From assembly GCA_902579395.1 (NCBI GenBank), contig CACHGK010000003.1, positions 62,001 to 126,000 on the forward strand: DNA of 64,000 nt, read 5' to 3'. Shown here in pieces: positions 25,923 to 36,504 of the stretch (position 1 is its first letter; each line of letters opens with the position of its first letter). A program made the position numbers and the translations under genes. Under the pieces are notes generated by a model that searched no databases, was not told where the DNA came from, and worked only from the letters and a program-made list of their open reading frames with translations. Source of the stretch: an uncultured Alphaproteobacteria bacterium. Its GTDB lineage: Bacteria > Pseudomonadota > Alphaproteobacteria > Methylaequorales > Methylaequoraceae.

Positions 25923-26963
25923 ATGGATAAGCTTAAAACTTTAGAATCAACAATAAGCCAAATTGAAAGAAACTTTGGGAAAGGTTCTGTAATGAAGCTT
26001 GGTGAGAGGGATGTAGTAGAAATTGACGCAATTTCATCGGGATCTTTAAGCTTAGATATGGCACTTGGTATTGGTGGCCTTCCTAAAGGGAGAATTGTTG
26101 AGATTTATGGACCTGAAAGCTCAGGTAAAACTACTTTAGCGCTTCATGTTATAGCGGAGGCACAAAAAATTGGGGGTACTTGTGCTTTTGTTGATGCCGA
26201 GCATGCATTAGATCCAGTTTATGCAAAAAAACTTGGAGTTAATACTGATGAAATGTTGATATCCCAACCTGATAATGGAGAACAAGCTCTCGAGATCGCA
26301 GATACACTTGTCAATTCCAATGCTATTGACGTTTTGGTAATTGATTCTGTAGCCGCTCTTGTCCCTAGAGCCGAGATAGAAGGGGATATGGGAGATTCTC
26401 ATATGGGTCTTCACGCTAGATTAATGAGTCAAGCTCTTCGAAAACTGACAGGTTCTATTTCCAGGTCTCAGGCTTTAGTTATTTTTATCAATCAAATTAG
26501 ACAAAAAATTGGTGTTATGTTTGGTAATCCTGAAACCACCACTGGAGGAAATGCATTAAAATTTTATGCTTCAATTAGAATGGATATAAGAAGAATTGGA
26601 GCTATAAAAGATAGGGATGAAGTTATAGGTAACCAAACTAGGGTTAAAGTTGTCAAAAACAAATTAGCACCGCCTTTTAAAACAGTTGAATTTGATATAA
26701 TGTATGGTGAAGGTATATCAAAAACAGGTGAGATTCTCGATTTAGCCACCAAAGAAGGTTTAGTTGAGAAAGCTGGGGCATGGTATTCATACAATGGTGA
26801 TAGAATTGGACAAGGGAGGGAAAACGCTAAAATCTTTTTGAAAGAGAATTCTAAGATTTCAGAAGAAATTGAACATGCTATTCGCTCAAAAAAAGCTAAT
26901 CCTGATAATGAATCAGAAAATGTTGATTTGGATTCGTCAGATAAAGAAATCAAGGTTGATTAA
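25923..26963 (+). CDS. recA: Recombinase RecA
   Basis: 346-residue ATP-dependent strand-exchange protein and LexA co-protease. Walker A GPESSGKT is at residues 63-70, Walker [10 protein letters not shown] around 139-147, and loop L2 with [22 protein letters not shown]. The C-terminal tail is acidic ([10 protein letters not shown]), as usual. A LexA box lies directly upstream. alaS follows 33 bases downstream on the same strand; RecX is not encoded between them. Confidence 0.99.
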   Translation: MDKLKTLESTISQIERNFGKGSVMKLGERDVVEIDAISSGSLSLDMALGIGGLPKGRIVEIYGPESSGKTTLALHVIAEAQKIGGTCAFVDAEHALDPVYAKKLGVNTDEMLISQPDNGEQALEIADTLVNSNAIDVLVIDSVAALVPRAEIEGDMGDSHMGLHARLMSQALRKLTGSISRSQALVIFINQIRQKIGVMFGNPETTTGGNALKFYASIRMDIRRIGAIKDRDEVIGNQTRVKVVKNKLAPPFKTVEFDIMYGEGISKTGEILDLATKEGLVEKAGAWYSYNGDRIGQGRENAKIFLKENSKISEEIEHAIRSKKANPDNESENVDLDSSDKEIKVD

Positions 26964-26996
26964 TTACTGAATTTTTCATTATAATCATAATATTAT

Positions 26997-29630
26997 ATGA
27001 AAAAATTCGACTCAAATTCAACTGATGTTAGAAATACCTTTCTAAAATTCTTTAAAAAAAATAATCATGTGGAAGTCAAGTCCTCACCACTAATTCCCGA
27101 AGATGATCCAACCATTCTATTTACAAACTCAGGCATGGTCCAGTTTAAGAAATGGTTTACAGGAGAGGAGAAACCTTCTAATAAAAATATTGTAACAGTT
27201 CAAAAATGTCTAAGAGCTGGAGGAAAACATAATGATTTAGAAAATGTGGGATACACTCCTAGACACCACACTTTTTTCGAAATGTTAGGAAACTTTTCCT
27301 TTGGTGGTTATTTTAAAGAGGAGGCAATAAACTTTGCTTGGGAATTATTAGTTAATGAATTTTTATTAGATAAGAAAAAGTTGATAATAACTGTTTACGA
27401 AGAGGACGAAAAATCATTCAATCTTTGGAAAAAAATTACAGGATTTTCAGATAATAGAATAATAAAAATTTCTACAACTGATAATTTTTGGTCAATGGGT
27501 GATACAGGTCCATGCGGACCATGTAGTGAAATTTTTTATGATAATGGAGATAAAATAAAGGGAGGTTTGCCTGGAACTAAAGATCAAGATGGTAACAGGT
27601 ATGTAGAGATTTGGAATTTAGTTTTTATGGAATTTGAAAAGAAAGGTAAAACTCTAGCTAAATTACCTGGAAAATTTGTAGATACTGGCATGGGACTAGA
27701 AAGGATTTCTGCTGTTTTGACAAATAAAATAAATAATTATGATACTGATTTATTTAAGTACTTATTTGAAAAGATAAGCTTGGAAAGTAAAAGTGAGGTG
27801 ACCTCTGAAAATTTAATTCATTTTAGAATTATATCAGATCACATGAAATCTATAGTTTTTATGATGTCAGAGGGAATATTGCCTTCCAATGAGGGGAGGG
27901 GATATGTTTTAAGAAGAATTATTAGAAGAGCATTACTGAATGTTAACAAAATTAAATCTGGAAAGATAATTTTATATAAACTTGTTGAAGGAGTTTTAGA
28001 TCAATATAAAGATGTTTATTATGAATTGGATAAAGCAAATTCATTTATCACAAGGAACTTAAAAAATGAGGAAGAAAAATTTTCGGAAACCCTTTCAATA
28101 GGACTTGAACTTCTCAATAAAGAAATAGAAAACTTAAAAAATAAAAGTTTTAAACCTGAAGTAGCATTTAAACTTTATGATACATATGGTTTCCCTGTAG
28201 ATATGACCAACTCAATCTTATCCGAAAAAAAAATTAAATTGGATATGGAAAAATATAGACTTTTAATTGAATCTAATAAGAAAACACAAAAAAAATCATG
28301 GATTAGTAAAACAGGTATTTCCAATAAATTAATTGACAAAGCATTTCTTAAGGACCTGCAAAAAACCAGCTTTTGTGGATATGAAAATAATTCATGCGAT
28401 TCAAAATTATTAAATATAATTGAAAACGGAATTTTTGTAAAATCAATTGAATCTATTAATGATTCTATTCTTATTTTTGATAAAACTCCATTTTATGCAG
28501 AATCTGGGGGACAAATTGGTGATTCGGGAAAAATATTAGATCTAAATGGAAATTTAGTAGGAGAGATATCTGATACCAAAAAAAATGCTAAAGGTGTTTT
28601 TTTTCATTTCTTAAGTAAAAGTTTTGGAAGAATAGAGACTAATAAAAAATATACCCTATTAATTGACAAATTAAAAAGAGATAAAATTACTAACAACCAC
28701 TCTGCAACACATCTGCTTCATGAGTCATTAAGACGAGTGGTTGGGAAGCATGTAAGCCAGAAAGGATCGTTGGTTAGTGACAAAAAATTAAGATTTGATT
28801 ACACATCAAATGAAAAGTTGTCTAATGATCAAATGAGAAAAATTGAATCATTGGTTAATAATTCAATTAGATCAAATACAAAAATTAATATAGAAAACAT
28901 GCCTGTAAGAGACGCAATTGAGAGTGGTGCAATTGCTCTTTTTGGCGAAAAGTACCCAGAAATAGCTAGAGTGGTAAAAATTGTTGAAAAAAAAGAATCA
29001 GACAATATTCTTTCGTCTATAGAACTTTGTGGAGGCACTCATGTTGAAAATACTGGACAAATTGGAGTTTTTAAACTTCTAAGTGATATCTCGGTTTCAT
29101 CCGGAACAAGAAGGGTTGAGGCATTAACAGGAGAAAATGCTGAGAAATATTTTGAAGAAAAATCTGAAATTTTAGATGAAATTAAAAAAATATTAAATGC
29201 CTCAAACGATAATGTGATTGAAAAAATTAAGATACTTAAAAAGGAGTCTATCATATCTAAAAAAAAGGAAGATACAGATAATGTTATTTTCAATAAATCA
29301 AATATTATTAAGCGATCAAAAATCGAGATATATTATGATAATTTATCATGTTCACCAAAAGATTTGAGAAATAACTCAGATATAATAAAAAAGAATTTTA
29401 ATAATGGAATTATAATTTTAACAACACTTCAAAATAACAAGGTTTCAGTTGTTGTTTCGGTTTCCAAAACTTTTGTTGATAAATTTGATTCAAATGAAAT
29501 TATTAAAAAAATAATATTATTCCTTGGAGGAAAGGGAGGAGGAGGGAGAAAAGACTTATCTCAAGGTGGTGCTCCTCTAAACAACAATTTCGAGAAAATT
29601 AAAGATTATATTAGTGAAATAATTAATTAA
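26997..29630 (+). CDS. alaS: Alanyl-tRNA synthetase
   Basis: Charges tRNA-Ala. At 877 residues it is full length, with the catalytic class II domain (FTNSGMVQFKKWF, RAGGKHNDLENVG, MGDTGPCGPCSEIFYD), the editing domain with zinc-binding HSATHLLH (about 571-578) and CGGTHV, and a C-terminal oligomerisation/C-Ala domain ending in GGKGGGGRKDLSQGGAP. It lies downstream of recA, a common alphaproteobacterial order. The 3' end overlaps icd by 8 bases, convergent. Confidence 0.98.
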   Translation: MKKFDSNSTDVRNTFLKFFKKNNHVEVKSSPLIPEDDPTILFTNSGMVQFKKWFTGEEKPSNKNIVTVQKCLRAGGKHNDLENVGYTPRHHTFFEMLGNFSFGGYFKEEAINFAWELLVNEFLLDKKKLIITVYEEDEKSFNLWKKITGFSDNRIIKISTTDNFWSMGDTGPCGPCSEIFYDNGDKIKGGLPGTKDQDGNRYVEIWNLVFMEFEKKGKTLAKLPGKFVDTGMGLERISAVLTNKINNYDTDLFKYLFEKISLESKSEVTSENLIHFRIISDHMKSIVFMMSEGILPSNEGRGYVLRRIIRRALLNVNKIKSGKIILYKLVEGVLDQYKDVYYELDKANSFITRNLKNEEEKFSETLSIGLELLNKEIENLKNKSFKPEVAFKLYDTYGFPVDMTNSILSEKKIKLDMEKYRLLIESNKKTQKKSWISKTGISNKLIDKAFLKDLQKTSFCGYENNSCDSKLLNIIENGIFVKSIESINDSILIFDKTPFYAESGGQIGDSGKILDLNGNLVGEISDTKKNAKGVFFHFLSKSFGRIETNKKYTLLIDKLKRDKITNNHSATHLLHESLRRVVGKHVSQKGSLVSDKKLRFDYTSNEKLSNDQMRKIESLVNNSIRSNTKINIENMPVRDAIESGAIALFGEKYPEIARVVKIVEKKESDNILSSIELCGGTHVENTGQIGVFKLLSDISVSSGTRRVEALTGENAEKYFEEKSEILDEIKKILNASNDNVIEKIKILKKESIISKKKEDTDNVIFNKSNIIKRSKIEIYYDNLSCSPKDLRNNSDIIKKNFNNGIIILTTLQNNKVSVVVSVSKTFVDKFDSNEIIKKIILFLGGKGGGGRKDLSQGGAPLNNNFEKIKDYISEIIN

Positions 29631-30825
29631 TTATCTTTGATTTTATAATCTTAAATAGTTCATTTGTGGTTACCCAACTTTGGTCAGGTCCACACATTAA
29701 AGCTAAATCTTTAGTCATTTGACCAGAATTAAGAATACTAATACAGATTTTTTCAATTTTTTCTGAAAATTCACTTAATTTTCTATTAGAATCCAAAAAA
29801 GCTCTGTGTGACAAGGCACGAGTCCAAGCAAAAATTGAAGCTATAGGATTTGTTGAGGTTTCAATTTTTTTTTGATGTTGCCGAAAATGACTTGTAATAG
29901 TGCCGTGTGCAGCTTCGGTTTTGAGAATTTTTCCATCAGGACTTTGAAGTACAGATGACATTAAGCCAAGTGAACCAAAACCCTGTGCTACCAAATCTGA
30001 CATCACATCTCCATCATAATTTTTACAGGCCCACACAAAGCCTCCACTCCATTTCATCATACATGCAACCATATCATCAATTAATCTATGTTGATAATTT
30101 AGTTTTTGTTTTTCAAATTGATTTTTAAAATTTTTATTAAATTCATCATCGAATATATTTTTAAATGCCTCGTCGTATTTCTGAAGAATAGTATTCTTAG
30201 TGGATAAATAAAGAGGAAAATTTCTTTTCAATGCAAAATTAAAACACGAAATTGCGAAATCTCTTATTGAATCAAATTCATTAAAATATGCTAATCCAAC
30301 TCCGTCAGATTCGAATTTGTGTATCTCTATTTCATCATGTCTTCCCTTATCATTTTCGGAATATAAAACTAGCCTACTTTTTTTTTTAGTAAAAATTTCT
30401 TTTGATTTGTATATATCACCGAATGCATGCCTAGCTATAACAACTGGTGCATTCCAATGATTTACAATTTTTGGTATTCTCTTAATTATTATTGGTTCAC
30501 GAAATATTGTTCCCTTTAGTATATTCCTTATTGTTCCGTTAGGAGATGGGTATTTCTTTTTCAAACTATACTCTTTTACTCTTTTATCATCTGGTGTAAT
30601 GGTGGCGCATTTAACTCCAACAAAATTTTTTTTTATAGACTCTCCAGCTTCTTTTGTGACCATATCATTAGTTTTATCCCTATTAATAATTGAAAGATCA
30701 TATTCAATAAGTTTTAGATCAAGATAGGGGAGAATTAAATCTTCTTTTATTTTGTCCCAAAGAACTCTCGCCATCTCATCACCGTTAATATCAACAATTG
30801 GTTTTTGAATAAAAATTTTTGGCAT
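29623..30825 (-). CDS. icd: NADP-dependent isocitrate dehydrogenase
   Basis: TCA-cycle enzyme converting isocitrate to 2-oxoglutarate with NADPH formation. 400 residues, and of the homodimeric eukaryote-like type II family used by many alphaproteobacteria: motifs VDINGDEMARVLWD at the N-terminus, CATITPDDKRVKEYSLKKKYPSPNGTIRN, NYDGDVMSDLVAQGFGSLGLM and AAHGTITSHFRQHQ. 157 non-coding bases separate it from the divergent LysM gene and must contain both promoters. Confidence 0.97.
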   Translation of the reverse strand: MPKIFIQKPIVDINGDEMARVLWDKIKEDLILPYLDLKLIEYDLSIINRDKTNDMVTKEAGESIKKNFVGVKCATITPDDKRVKEYSLKKKYPSPNGTIRNILKGTIFREPIIIKRIPKIVNHWNAPVVIARHAFGDIYKSKEIFTKKKSRLVLYSENDKGRHDEIEIHKFESDGVGLAYFNEFDSIRDFAISCFNFALKRNFPLYLSTKNTILQKYDEAFKNIFDDEFNKNFKNQFEKQKLNYQHRLIDDMVACMMKWSGGFVWACKNYDGDVMSDLVAQGFGSLGLMSSVLQSPDGKILKTEAAHGTITSHFRQHQKKIETSTNPIASIFAWTRALSHRAFLDSNRKLSEFSEKIEKICISILNSGQMTKDLALMCGPDQSWVTTNELFKIIKSKIIN

Positions 30826-30983
30826 TTAAAATATAATTTTTTTTAATCTTACATATTACGATCTTAAAACACAGTTAAAAACAAGTTAATAATGAGATTT
30901 TCAGAACTAAAATATTAAAAAAAATAATAATTAACATTGGAAAGTAGAAAATTGGATATATTATTAAATTAAAAACTTTAGAT
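30826..30983. other. Intergenic region between divergent icd and LysM gene
   Basis: 158 bases, very AT-rich. It should hold two divergent promoters, but no hexamer pair stands out from the background. I see no ORF, hairpin terminator or RNA gene in it. Confidence 0.4.
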
Positions 30984-31964
30984 ATGAAAAAAGAATTAAT
31001 AACATTAACATTTTTATCTTCGATCTTTATTTTAGTCTATTTCTTATTTCCTAATTTACAAGAAAACATAAAAAAAGATGATGTTAAAAAATTAACTGAA
31101 AAAAGTGAAATTTATGGATCACACCAAAAAGAAAAATTATCTGAAGACAAAGTAATTAACTTGACATTTGACATTGTAAGAATATCTAAACATGGCGATG
31201 CAGTCTTAGCAGGAAAGTCAGAGCCTAATATTTATATTCAGTTGTTAGATAATGATAATGAAATTGCTAATTTTTTTTCTGATGGGAATGGTGAATGGAT
31301 ATGGGTAAGTGATTTGCCTTTAACAAGAGGAATTAAAAAGTTTAAATTAAAGCATGTAAAAGAAGACGGAAAATCATTTGAGTCTGATCAAACCATCGTA
31401 ATTCTTAATGACAAAAAAACAGAATCAAAACCAGTTGTAGCAAAATTTCTGGATAGCAGTGTTAAAACTATTGATATGTTAAATCTTGATTCTATCGGAA
31501 ATGGATTGTCGCTAGATTTAGTTAATTATGACCCCTTAGGTTCTTTATCAATTAAAGGAAGAACATTACCAAATCAAGTGGTGAGTTTTCTGGATTCTTT
31601 GAAAATAGTTGGGAAAAGTATTTCTGACGAAAATGGAAAATGGAAACTTACTATAAAAAATCTAGATTTATTGAATATCAAAACTATTGAGACTGTTATA
31701 AAAGGTCAAAAAATTTCAATTCCGTTCAGTAAGATAAATTTTGATGAATATGATAAAATTAAAAAACTAAAATTTGAGAACAAAAAAATAATTGTTAAGC
31801 CTGGGAATAGTCTTTGGAGAATAGCAAGAAAAAATCTCGGTGGAGGTATTTTTTATTCGGAAATTTATAGAAGTAATTTAAAGAGCATAAAAAATCCAGA
31901 TCTTATATATCCTGGACAAGTTTTTAATATGCCAAGTATCAAAAGTAAAATATTATATGAATAA
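30984..31964 (+). CDS. LysM-domain envelope protein
   Basis: 326 residues. An N-terminal hydrophobic segment (about 6-24, ITLTFLSSIFILVYFLFPN) is an anchor or signal. Two Ig-like/'carrier' beta segments follow (GDAVLAGKSEPNIYIQLLDN, about 70-90, and SIKGRTLPNQVVSFLD, about 190-205), then a C-terminal LysM (KIIVKPGNSLWRIARKNLGGG to PGQVFNMPS, residues 273-320) that binds peptidoglycan. Proteins of this build occur in alphaproteobacteria as YgaU-like envelope proteins. Its stop overlaps psd by 8 bases. Confidence 0.82.
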   Translation: MKKELITLTFLSSIFILVYFLFPNLQENIKKDDVKKLTEKSEIYGSHQKEKLSEDKVINLTFDIVRISKHGDAVLAGKSEPNIYIQLLDNDNEIANFFSDGNGEWIWVSDLPLTRGIKKFKLKHVKEDGKSFESDQTIVILNDKKTESKPVVAKFLDSSVKTIDMLNLDSIGNGLSLDLVNYDPLGSLSIKGRTLPNQVVSFLDSLKIVGKSISDENGKWKLTIKNLDLLNIKTIETVIKGQKISIPFSKINFDEYDKIKKLKFENKKIIVKPGNSLWRIARKNLGGGIFYSEIYRSNLKSIKNPDLIYPGQVFNMPSIKSKILYE

Positions 31965-32691
31965 AAATAAAGATTTTTTTGATAGGTTAGGTGATTTACT
32001 TAAAGATGCTGAATCTATAAAAGATTATGTACCTAAGATAAATAAATCCGGTTATCCATTTATTCTTTTATTTTTTATTATAACTTTAGTTTTATCGTTC
32101 TTTTCTGATTTTTTAGGTTGGTTTGGTTTTATACTTTCTCTTTGGTGTATATATTTTTTTAGAGATCCTGAAAGAGTTGTACCAAATATGGAAAATATTT
32201 TAGTGTCGCCTGCTGATGGAAAGATTCTTTCAATTAGCGAAGAAATGTGTCCTGAGAATCTTACTTCAGAAAAAAGTGAAAAGATGAAAAAAATTTCTAT
32301 TTTTATGAATGTTTTTAATGTTCATGTTAATAGAGTACCCTTTTCAGGGAGAGTAGCCTGGTTAAAATATGTACCAGGAGCTTTTCTTAATGCATCACTT
32401 GACAAATCAAGCAAGGATAATGAAAGAATGATATCTAAAATTGAAATAAAGAATAATAAATTTATTTATGTGGTCCAAATTGCAGGTCTTATAGCCAGAA
32501 GAATAAAATGTGACTTAGAAGAAAATCAGAATGTTAAAATTGGAGACAGATTTGGTATTATTAGGTTTGGAAGTAGAGTTGATGTTTATCTGACGAATGA
32601 TTTTTCCATTCAAACATTAAAGGGTCAAACTGCAATAGCAGGGGAAACTATCCTCGCTAAAATAGACAGTCCAATTAAGAGTAAAAAATAA
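31957..32691 (+). CDS. psd: Phosphatidylserine decarboxylase proenzyme (short type)
   Basis: Makes phosphatidylethanolamine from phosphatidylserine at the inner membrane. The proenzyme cuts itself at Gly205-Ser206 in RFGSRVDVYL, generating the pyruvoyl group. Two hydrophobic segments lie near 30-68, followed by FFRDPERVVP and FMNVFNVHVNRVPFSG, motifs of the Psd type common in alphaproteobacteria. 244 residues. Followed 5 bases later by pssA, the preceding step of the pathway. Confidence 0.95.
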   Translation: MNKNKDFFDRLGDLLKDAESIKDYVPKINKSGYPFILLFFIITLVLSFFSDFLGWFGFILSLWCIYFFRDPERVVPNMENILVSPADGKILSISEEMCPENLTSEKSEKMKKISIFMNVFNVHVNRVPFSGRVAWLKYVPGAFLNASLDKSSKDNERMISKIEIKNNKFIYVVQIAGLIARRIKCDLEENQNVKIGDRFGIIRFGSRVDVYLTNDFSIQTLKGQTAIAGETILAKIDSPIKSKK

Positions 32692-32696
32692 GTAAA

Positions 32697-33413
32697 ATGA
32701 AAAAATTATCGTTACGGAGTCTTATTCCTAATCTATTTACATTTATTTCTTTAACATTTGGGTTAACAGCAATTAAGTTTGCAATTGAGGAAAAATGGCA
32801 AATATCAGTATCCTTAATTGTCTTTGCATCCTTTTTAGACAATATTGATGGAAAATTAGCAAGGTTACTCAAAACTAATTCAGATTTTGGTGTGGAACTT
32901 GATTCATTATCAGATTTTATAAGTTTTGGGATAGCTCCAGCCGTGGTTGTTTACCTATGGTCAAAATCTTTATTTTTTGAAAGTAGTTGGGCATTTGTAA
33001 TTTTTTATGCAATTTGTTCATCTTCAAGACTTGCAAAATTCAATTTATCAAATTTTGAAAAGGGGGATGATTTGAAAAAAATAAAGTTTTTTTCAGGGAT
33101 TTCAACTCCTGCAGCAGCTGGAATTACTTTATTGCCTATGATGTTTTATTTTAGATTTAGTCCTTCATTGAATATAAATGAATTGCTGATAAAGTTTTAT
33201 ATTTTTATCCCAGCTATATTAATGATTTCAAACATACCTACCTATTCTTTAAAGGGAATTAAGTTCGAGAAAAAATTGCTTCCCTTTTTAATAATATTGT
33301 TAGCAAGTTTTTTATCGCTTCTTTTGACAGACTTTTGGCTTGCCATGATCATTTTGATTGTTGTTTATTTTTTAAGTATCCCATTTGCTATAAATGAATT
33401 TAGAAAGATTTAA
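32697..33413 (+). CDS. pssA: CDP-diacylglycerol-serine O-phosphatidyltransferase
   Basis: Inner-membrane enzyme forming phosphatidylserine, the substrate of Psd. The CDP-alcohol phosphatidyltransferase motif D-G-x2-A-R-x8-G-x3-D-x3-D is readable in DGKLARLLKTNSDFGVELDS and the following D. Several hydrophobic helices make up the rest of the 238 residues. psd-pssA adjacency is standard. The 3' end overlaps the convergent RND pump gene by 14 bases. Confidence 0.95.
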   Translation: MKKLSLRSLIPNLFTFISLTFGLTAIKFAIEEKWQISVSLIVFASFLDNIDGKLARLLKTNSDFGVELDSLSDFISFGIAPAVVVYLWSKSLFFESSWAFVIFYAICSSSRLAKFNLSNFEKGDDLKKIKFFSGISTPAAAGITLLPMMFYFRFSPSLNINELLIKFYIFIPAILMISNIPTYSLKGIKFEKKLLPFLIILLASFLSLLLTDFWLAMIILIVVYFLSIPFAINEFRKI

Positions 33414-36400
33414 AAAATCTTGATTTTTCCCCAACATATATTAGGCAAGGGGTAATTATGAGTGTGAGAATAAAAGAGAACATTACTCCAAATACCATAG
33501 CATTAGATAATTGAACCCACCACTGAGAACTTGGACTCCCAAAATTTAATTCAAAATCAATAAAATTTATATTTAAACCTATTGCCATTGGGATAAGACC
33601 AAAAAATGTTGTAAGGGTCGTGAGCATAACTGGTCTTAGTCTTTGTGCTCCAGTCCTAATTATTGAGTCTCTAATATTTTCACCTCTTTGTCTGAGATTT
33701 TTATAAGTATCCAGTAGAACGATATTATTATTAACAACAATCCCTGCTAGTGCAATAATGCCTATTCCACTCATAACTATTCCAAATGGTTTGTCTGATA
33801 ATAAAAGACCAATCATAACACCAATTGTTGAAAAAATTATGGCACTCAATATTATTAAACAATAATAAAAACTATTAAATGTTGCGATTAAAATTATAGT
33901 AATTAAAAAAATAGAAATGAAAAATGCTTTAATTAAAAAATTTTTTGCTTCGTTTTGATCTTCCTCCTGTCCACTAAAAATAATCTCAGATTTAAAACGA
34001 TCTTGGTTTTTGTTTAACCATTTTTGAACTTCTTTTACTTTATTATTACTTATTATCCCATCATTAACATCAAATTTTATCGTCTTTGAGTTTTGATTTT
34101 GATATCTAGTTATTTTACCAACCTTCTGTTTGGGAACTCGATCTACAAACAAACTCAAAGAAACAGGACCCATCTCACCTTCAATTAATATTTCATCTAA
34201 TTCGTCTAGCGTTCTAAATTTTTTATCATATTTGACAACTATGTCGATTTCTTCATCACTGTCATATGGCATGAATTCAGTTACTTTTAAGCCATGAGTA
34301 AGCATTTGAATGGCATCGCCAACAGTTTGAATGTTTATACCATGCTTATCTGCCTGAACTCTGTCTATTATTAACTCCCACTCTATTCCAGGGTTATCGA
34401 TATCAGTATCAATACTTTTAATCCATGATTTTTTTTTCAAAAATGAAAATAATCTTGATGAGTCCTCCATTAAGTGATCTATATTATTATTTACAATTTT
34501 AATTTCTACATCTCTATCTTTGGGAGGACCATCTTTTTTTTCAATATATTCAATATATATTCCTGGAAATTTATCTGTTTTGTTTTTAAGCTCTAACAAA
34601 ATATCTTTTGCTTTTGGACGATTTTTCCAATTAGTAAGTTCAATTTTAATACTTCCTACAACATCTTCCGATTCACTTCTTTTTTGACCCTTTATAAAGC
34701 CACTTCGTGAGTATATATTTCTCACAAATTTATTTTTTATTATCTCCTCTTCAACATTTTTAACTATTTTATCTTTTTCAATTGGGGAAAAGTTACCTCT
34801 GGCGTGAATCACTATTTCAGCATAATCTGGTTCTATTGGAGGAAAGTATTCTAAGCCTTTACCAAACTTGGAATAGTAAACTTGAATAAAAACTAAAGAA
34901 ACAACTGTTAATATAATTAGTTTTTTAGGGTTATCTAAACAGTACTCTATGAGATTAATATATTTTTTTTGTATTCCTTGAATATTTCTTAGGTCTCCAC
35001 TCTCTAATAAATTTAAATTTTTTAGACTCCTTTTAGACAAGGGTTTATCAAATCCAAAAATTCCTCCTATTGTCGGTATGAATATTAAGGCCATTAATAA
35101 TGAAGAAGATAATACTGCTAAAAGAGTAACTGGCAGGAAAAACATAAACTCTCCAGCAACACCAGGCCAAAAAATGAGAGGAAAGAACGCAGCTAGTGTT
35201 GTTAGTGTGGACGCTAAAACAGGAATAAACATCTTTTTAGCCGATAAGATAAAAACTTGTTTTTTATCTATTCCCTCACTTGATCTTCTGTTTGCATATT
35301 CAACTACTATAATCGCACCATCGATAAGAATTCCGACAGAAAGAATTAATGCAAAAAGCACAACTACATTTATCGTTACATTAAAAAAGGAGAGGATTAT
35401 CATAGACAATAAAAAAGATGAAGGTATAGAAATACTTACTAGTAGAGCAGATCTCCAACCCATAAAAAAAACGATGATTATAAGTACAATTAAAGAAGCA
35501 AGAATTACGTTATTTTCAAGGTCTTTTATCTGATTCTTAATTTTTTCTGATTCGTCTTGAAATATATCAATATTAAAAAATTTAGGTATTAGCTGTTTTT
35601 CGTTGATTAATAATTTTTTAATTTTATTGATTGTTTCAATTATATTTTCTCCAGTTCTTTTTGAAATTTCAAGAACTATAGCGCTTTCACCGTTATTCCT
35701 TGCAAAACCAATTTTTTCTTTGAATGAATCTCTTATTTCTGCAACATCATTTAGTGTTACAACTGAGTCGTTATTGGATTTAATTGGTATATTTAATAAG
35801 TCATTTCTAGTTTCAATCAAACTGGGTATTTTTAAATTGAAACTTCCTTTTTCATTACTTAATGTTCCTGCTGGAATCATTAAGTTACTGTTTGCTATTG
35901 AAGAAAGTACGTCTCTGTCAGTTAGTCCATAATTTTCAACAATTTGCGGATCAACTATTATTTTAACTTCTCTTTCTGAATCACCTAAAGTTGTAACTTC
36001 AAGTACTTCTGAAAATGATTCTATCTTTTTTTTTAAATATTTTGAGTATTTTTGAATTACTCTATCTTCAACTTTACCAGAAATAGCTACTGCCAAAACT
36101 GGGAATCTTGATAAATTTACCTCTGTTGCTCTAGGTTCATCTGTTTCAGCAGGTAATTTACTTTTTGTAATATCTATTTTTACCCTTGTATCTGAAAGAG
36201 CTTTATCTGAATTAAATCCTGCATCGAACTCCAATATAATATTTCCTCCTCCTAGATGGGAAGTTGAAGATATCTTTTTTACACCTTCTATGTTTTTGAG
36301 CTCTCTTTCAAATGGTTTTATAAGTAATCTTTCTGAATCAGTTGGTGAAATACCTTTATGAGAAATTGATATATAAATTACTGGTAAACTTATGTCAGGA

Positions 36401-36504
36401 TCTGACTCTTTAGGTAATGAAATATATTTGTATAATCCAAAAGAAATAAAGAAAAATAGAAAAGTCAAAACCAATTTTCTGAGATTGAGAATTTTTTCAA
36501 TCAT
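33400..36504 (-). CDS. RND-family efflux transporter permease
   Basis: 1,034-residue inner-membrane proton-driven pump, HAE1/AcrB-like. The duplicated 12-helix layout is visible: a first helix at the N-terminus, a large periplasmic loop, helices 2-6 at about 330-470 with the FALILSVGILIDGAIIVVEY motif, and helices 8-12 near the end (GIIALAGIVVNNNIVLLDTY). 'GGGNIILEF' and 'DPDISLP' fit envelope-stress RND pumps of alphaproteobacteria. The MFP partner gene overlaps it by 8 bases; no outer-membrane TolC gene is beside them. The substrate is unknown. Confidence 0.93.
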   Translation of the reverse strand: MIEKILNLRKLVLTFLFFFISFGLYKYISLPKESDPDISLPVIYISISHKGISPTDSERLLIKPFERELKNIEGVKKISSTSHLGGGNIILEFDAGFNSDKALSDTRVKIDITKSKLPAETDEPRATEVNLSRFPVLAVAISGKVEDRVIQKYSKYLKKKIESFSEVLEVTTLGDSEREVKIIVDPQIVENYGLTDRDVLSSIANSNLMIPAGTLSNEKGSFNLKIPSLIETRNDLLNIPIKSNNDSVVTLNDVAEIRDSFKEKIGFARNNGESAIVLEISKRTGENIIETINKIKKLLINEKQLIPKFFNIDIFQDESEKIKNQIKDLENNVILASLIVLIIIVFFMGWRSALLVSISIPSSFLLSMIILSFFNVTINVVVLFALILSVGILIDGAIIVVEYANRRSSEGIDKKQVFILSAKKMFIPVLASTLTTLAAFFPLIFWPGVAGEFMFFLPVTLLAVLSSSLLMALIFIPTIGGIFGFDKPLSKRSLKNLNLLESGDLRNIQGIQKKYINLIEYCLDNPKKLIILTVVSLVFIQVYYSKFGKGLEYFPPIEPDYAEIVIHARGNFSPIEKDKIVKNVEEEIIKNKFVRNIYSRSGFIKGQKRSESEDVVGSIKIELTNWKNRPKAKDILLELKNKTDKFPGIYIEYIEKKDGPPKDRDVEIKIVNNNIDHLMEDSSRLFSFLKKKSWIKSIDTDIDNPGIEWELIIDRVQADKHGINIQTVGDAIQMLTHGLKVTEFMPYDSDEEIDIVVKYDKKFRTLDELDEILIEGEMGPVSLSLFVDRVPKQKVGKITRYQNQNSKTIKFDVNDGIISNNKVKEVQKWLNKNQDRFKSEIIFSGQEEDQNEAKNFLIKAFFISIFLITIILIATFNSFYYCLIILSAIIFSTIGVMIGLLLSDKPFGIVMSGIGIIALAGIVVNNNIVLLDTYKNLRQRGENIRDSIIRTGAQRLRPVMLTTLTTFFGLIPMAIGLNINFIDFELNFGSPSSQWWVQLSNAMVFGVMFSFILTLIITPCLIYVGEKSRFFKSF

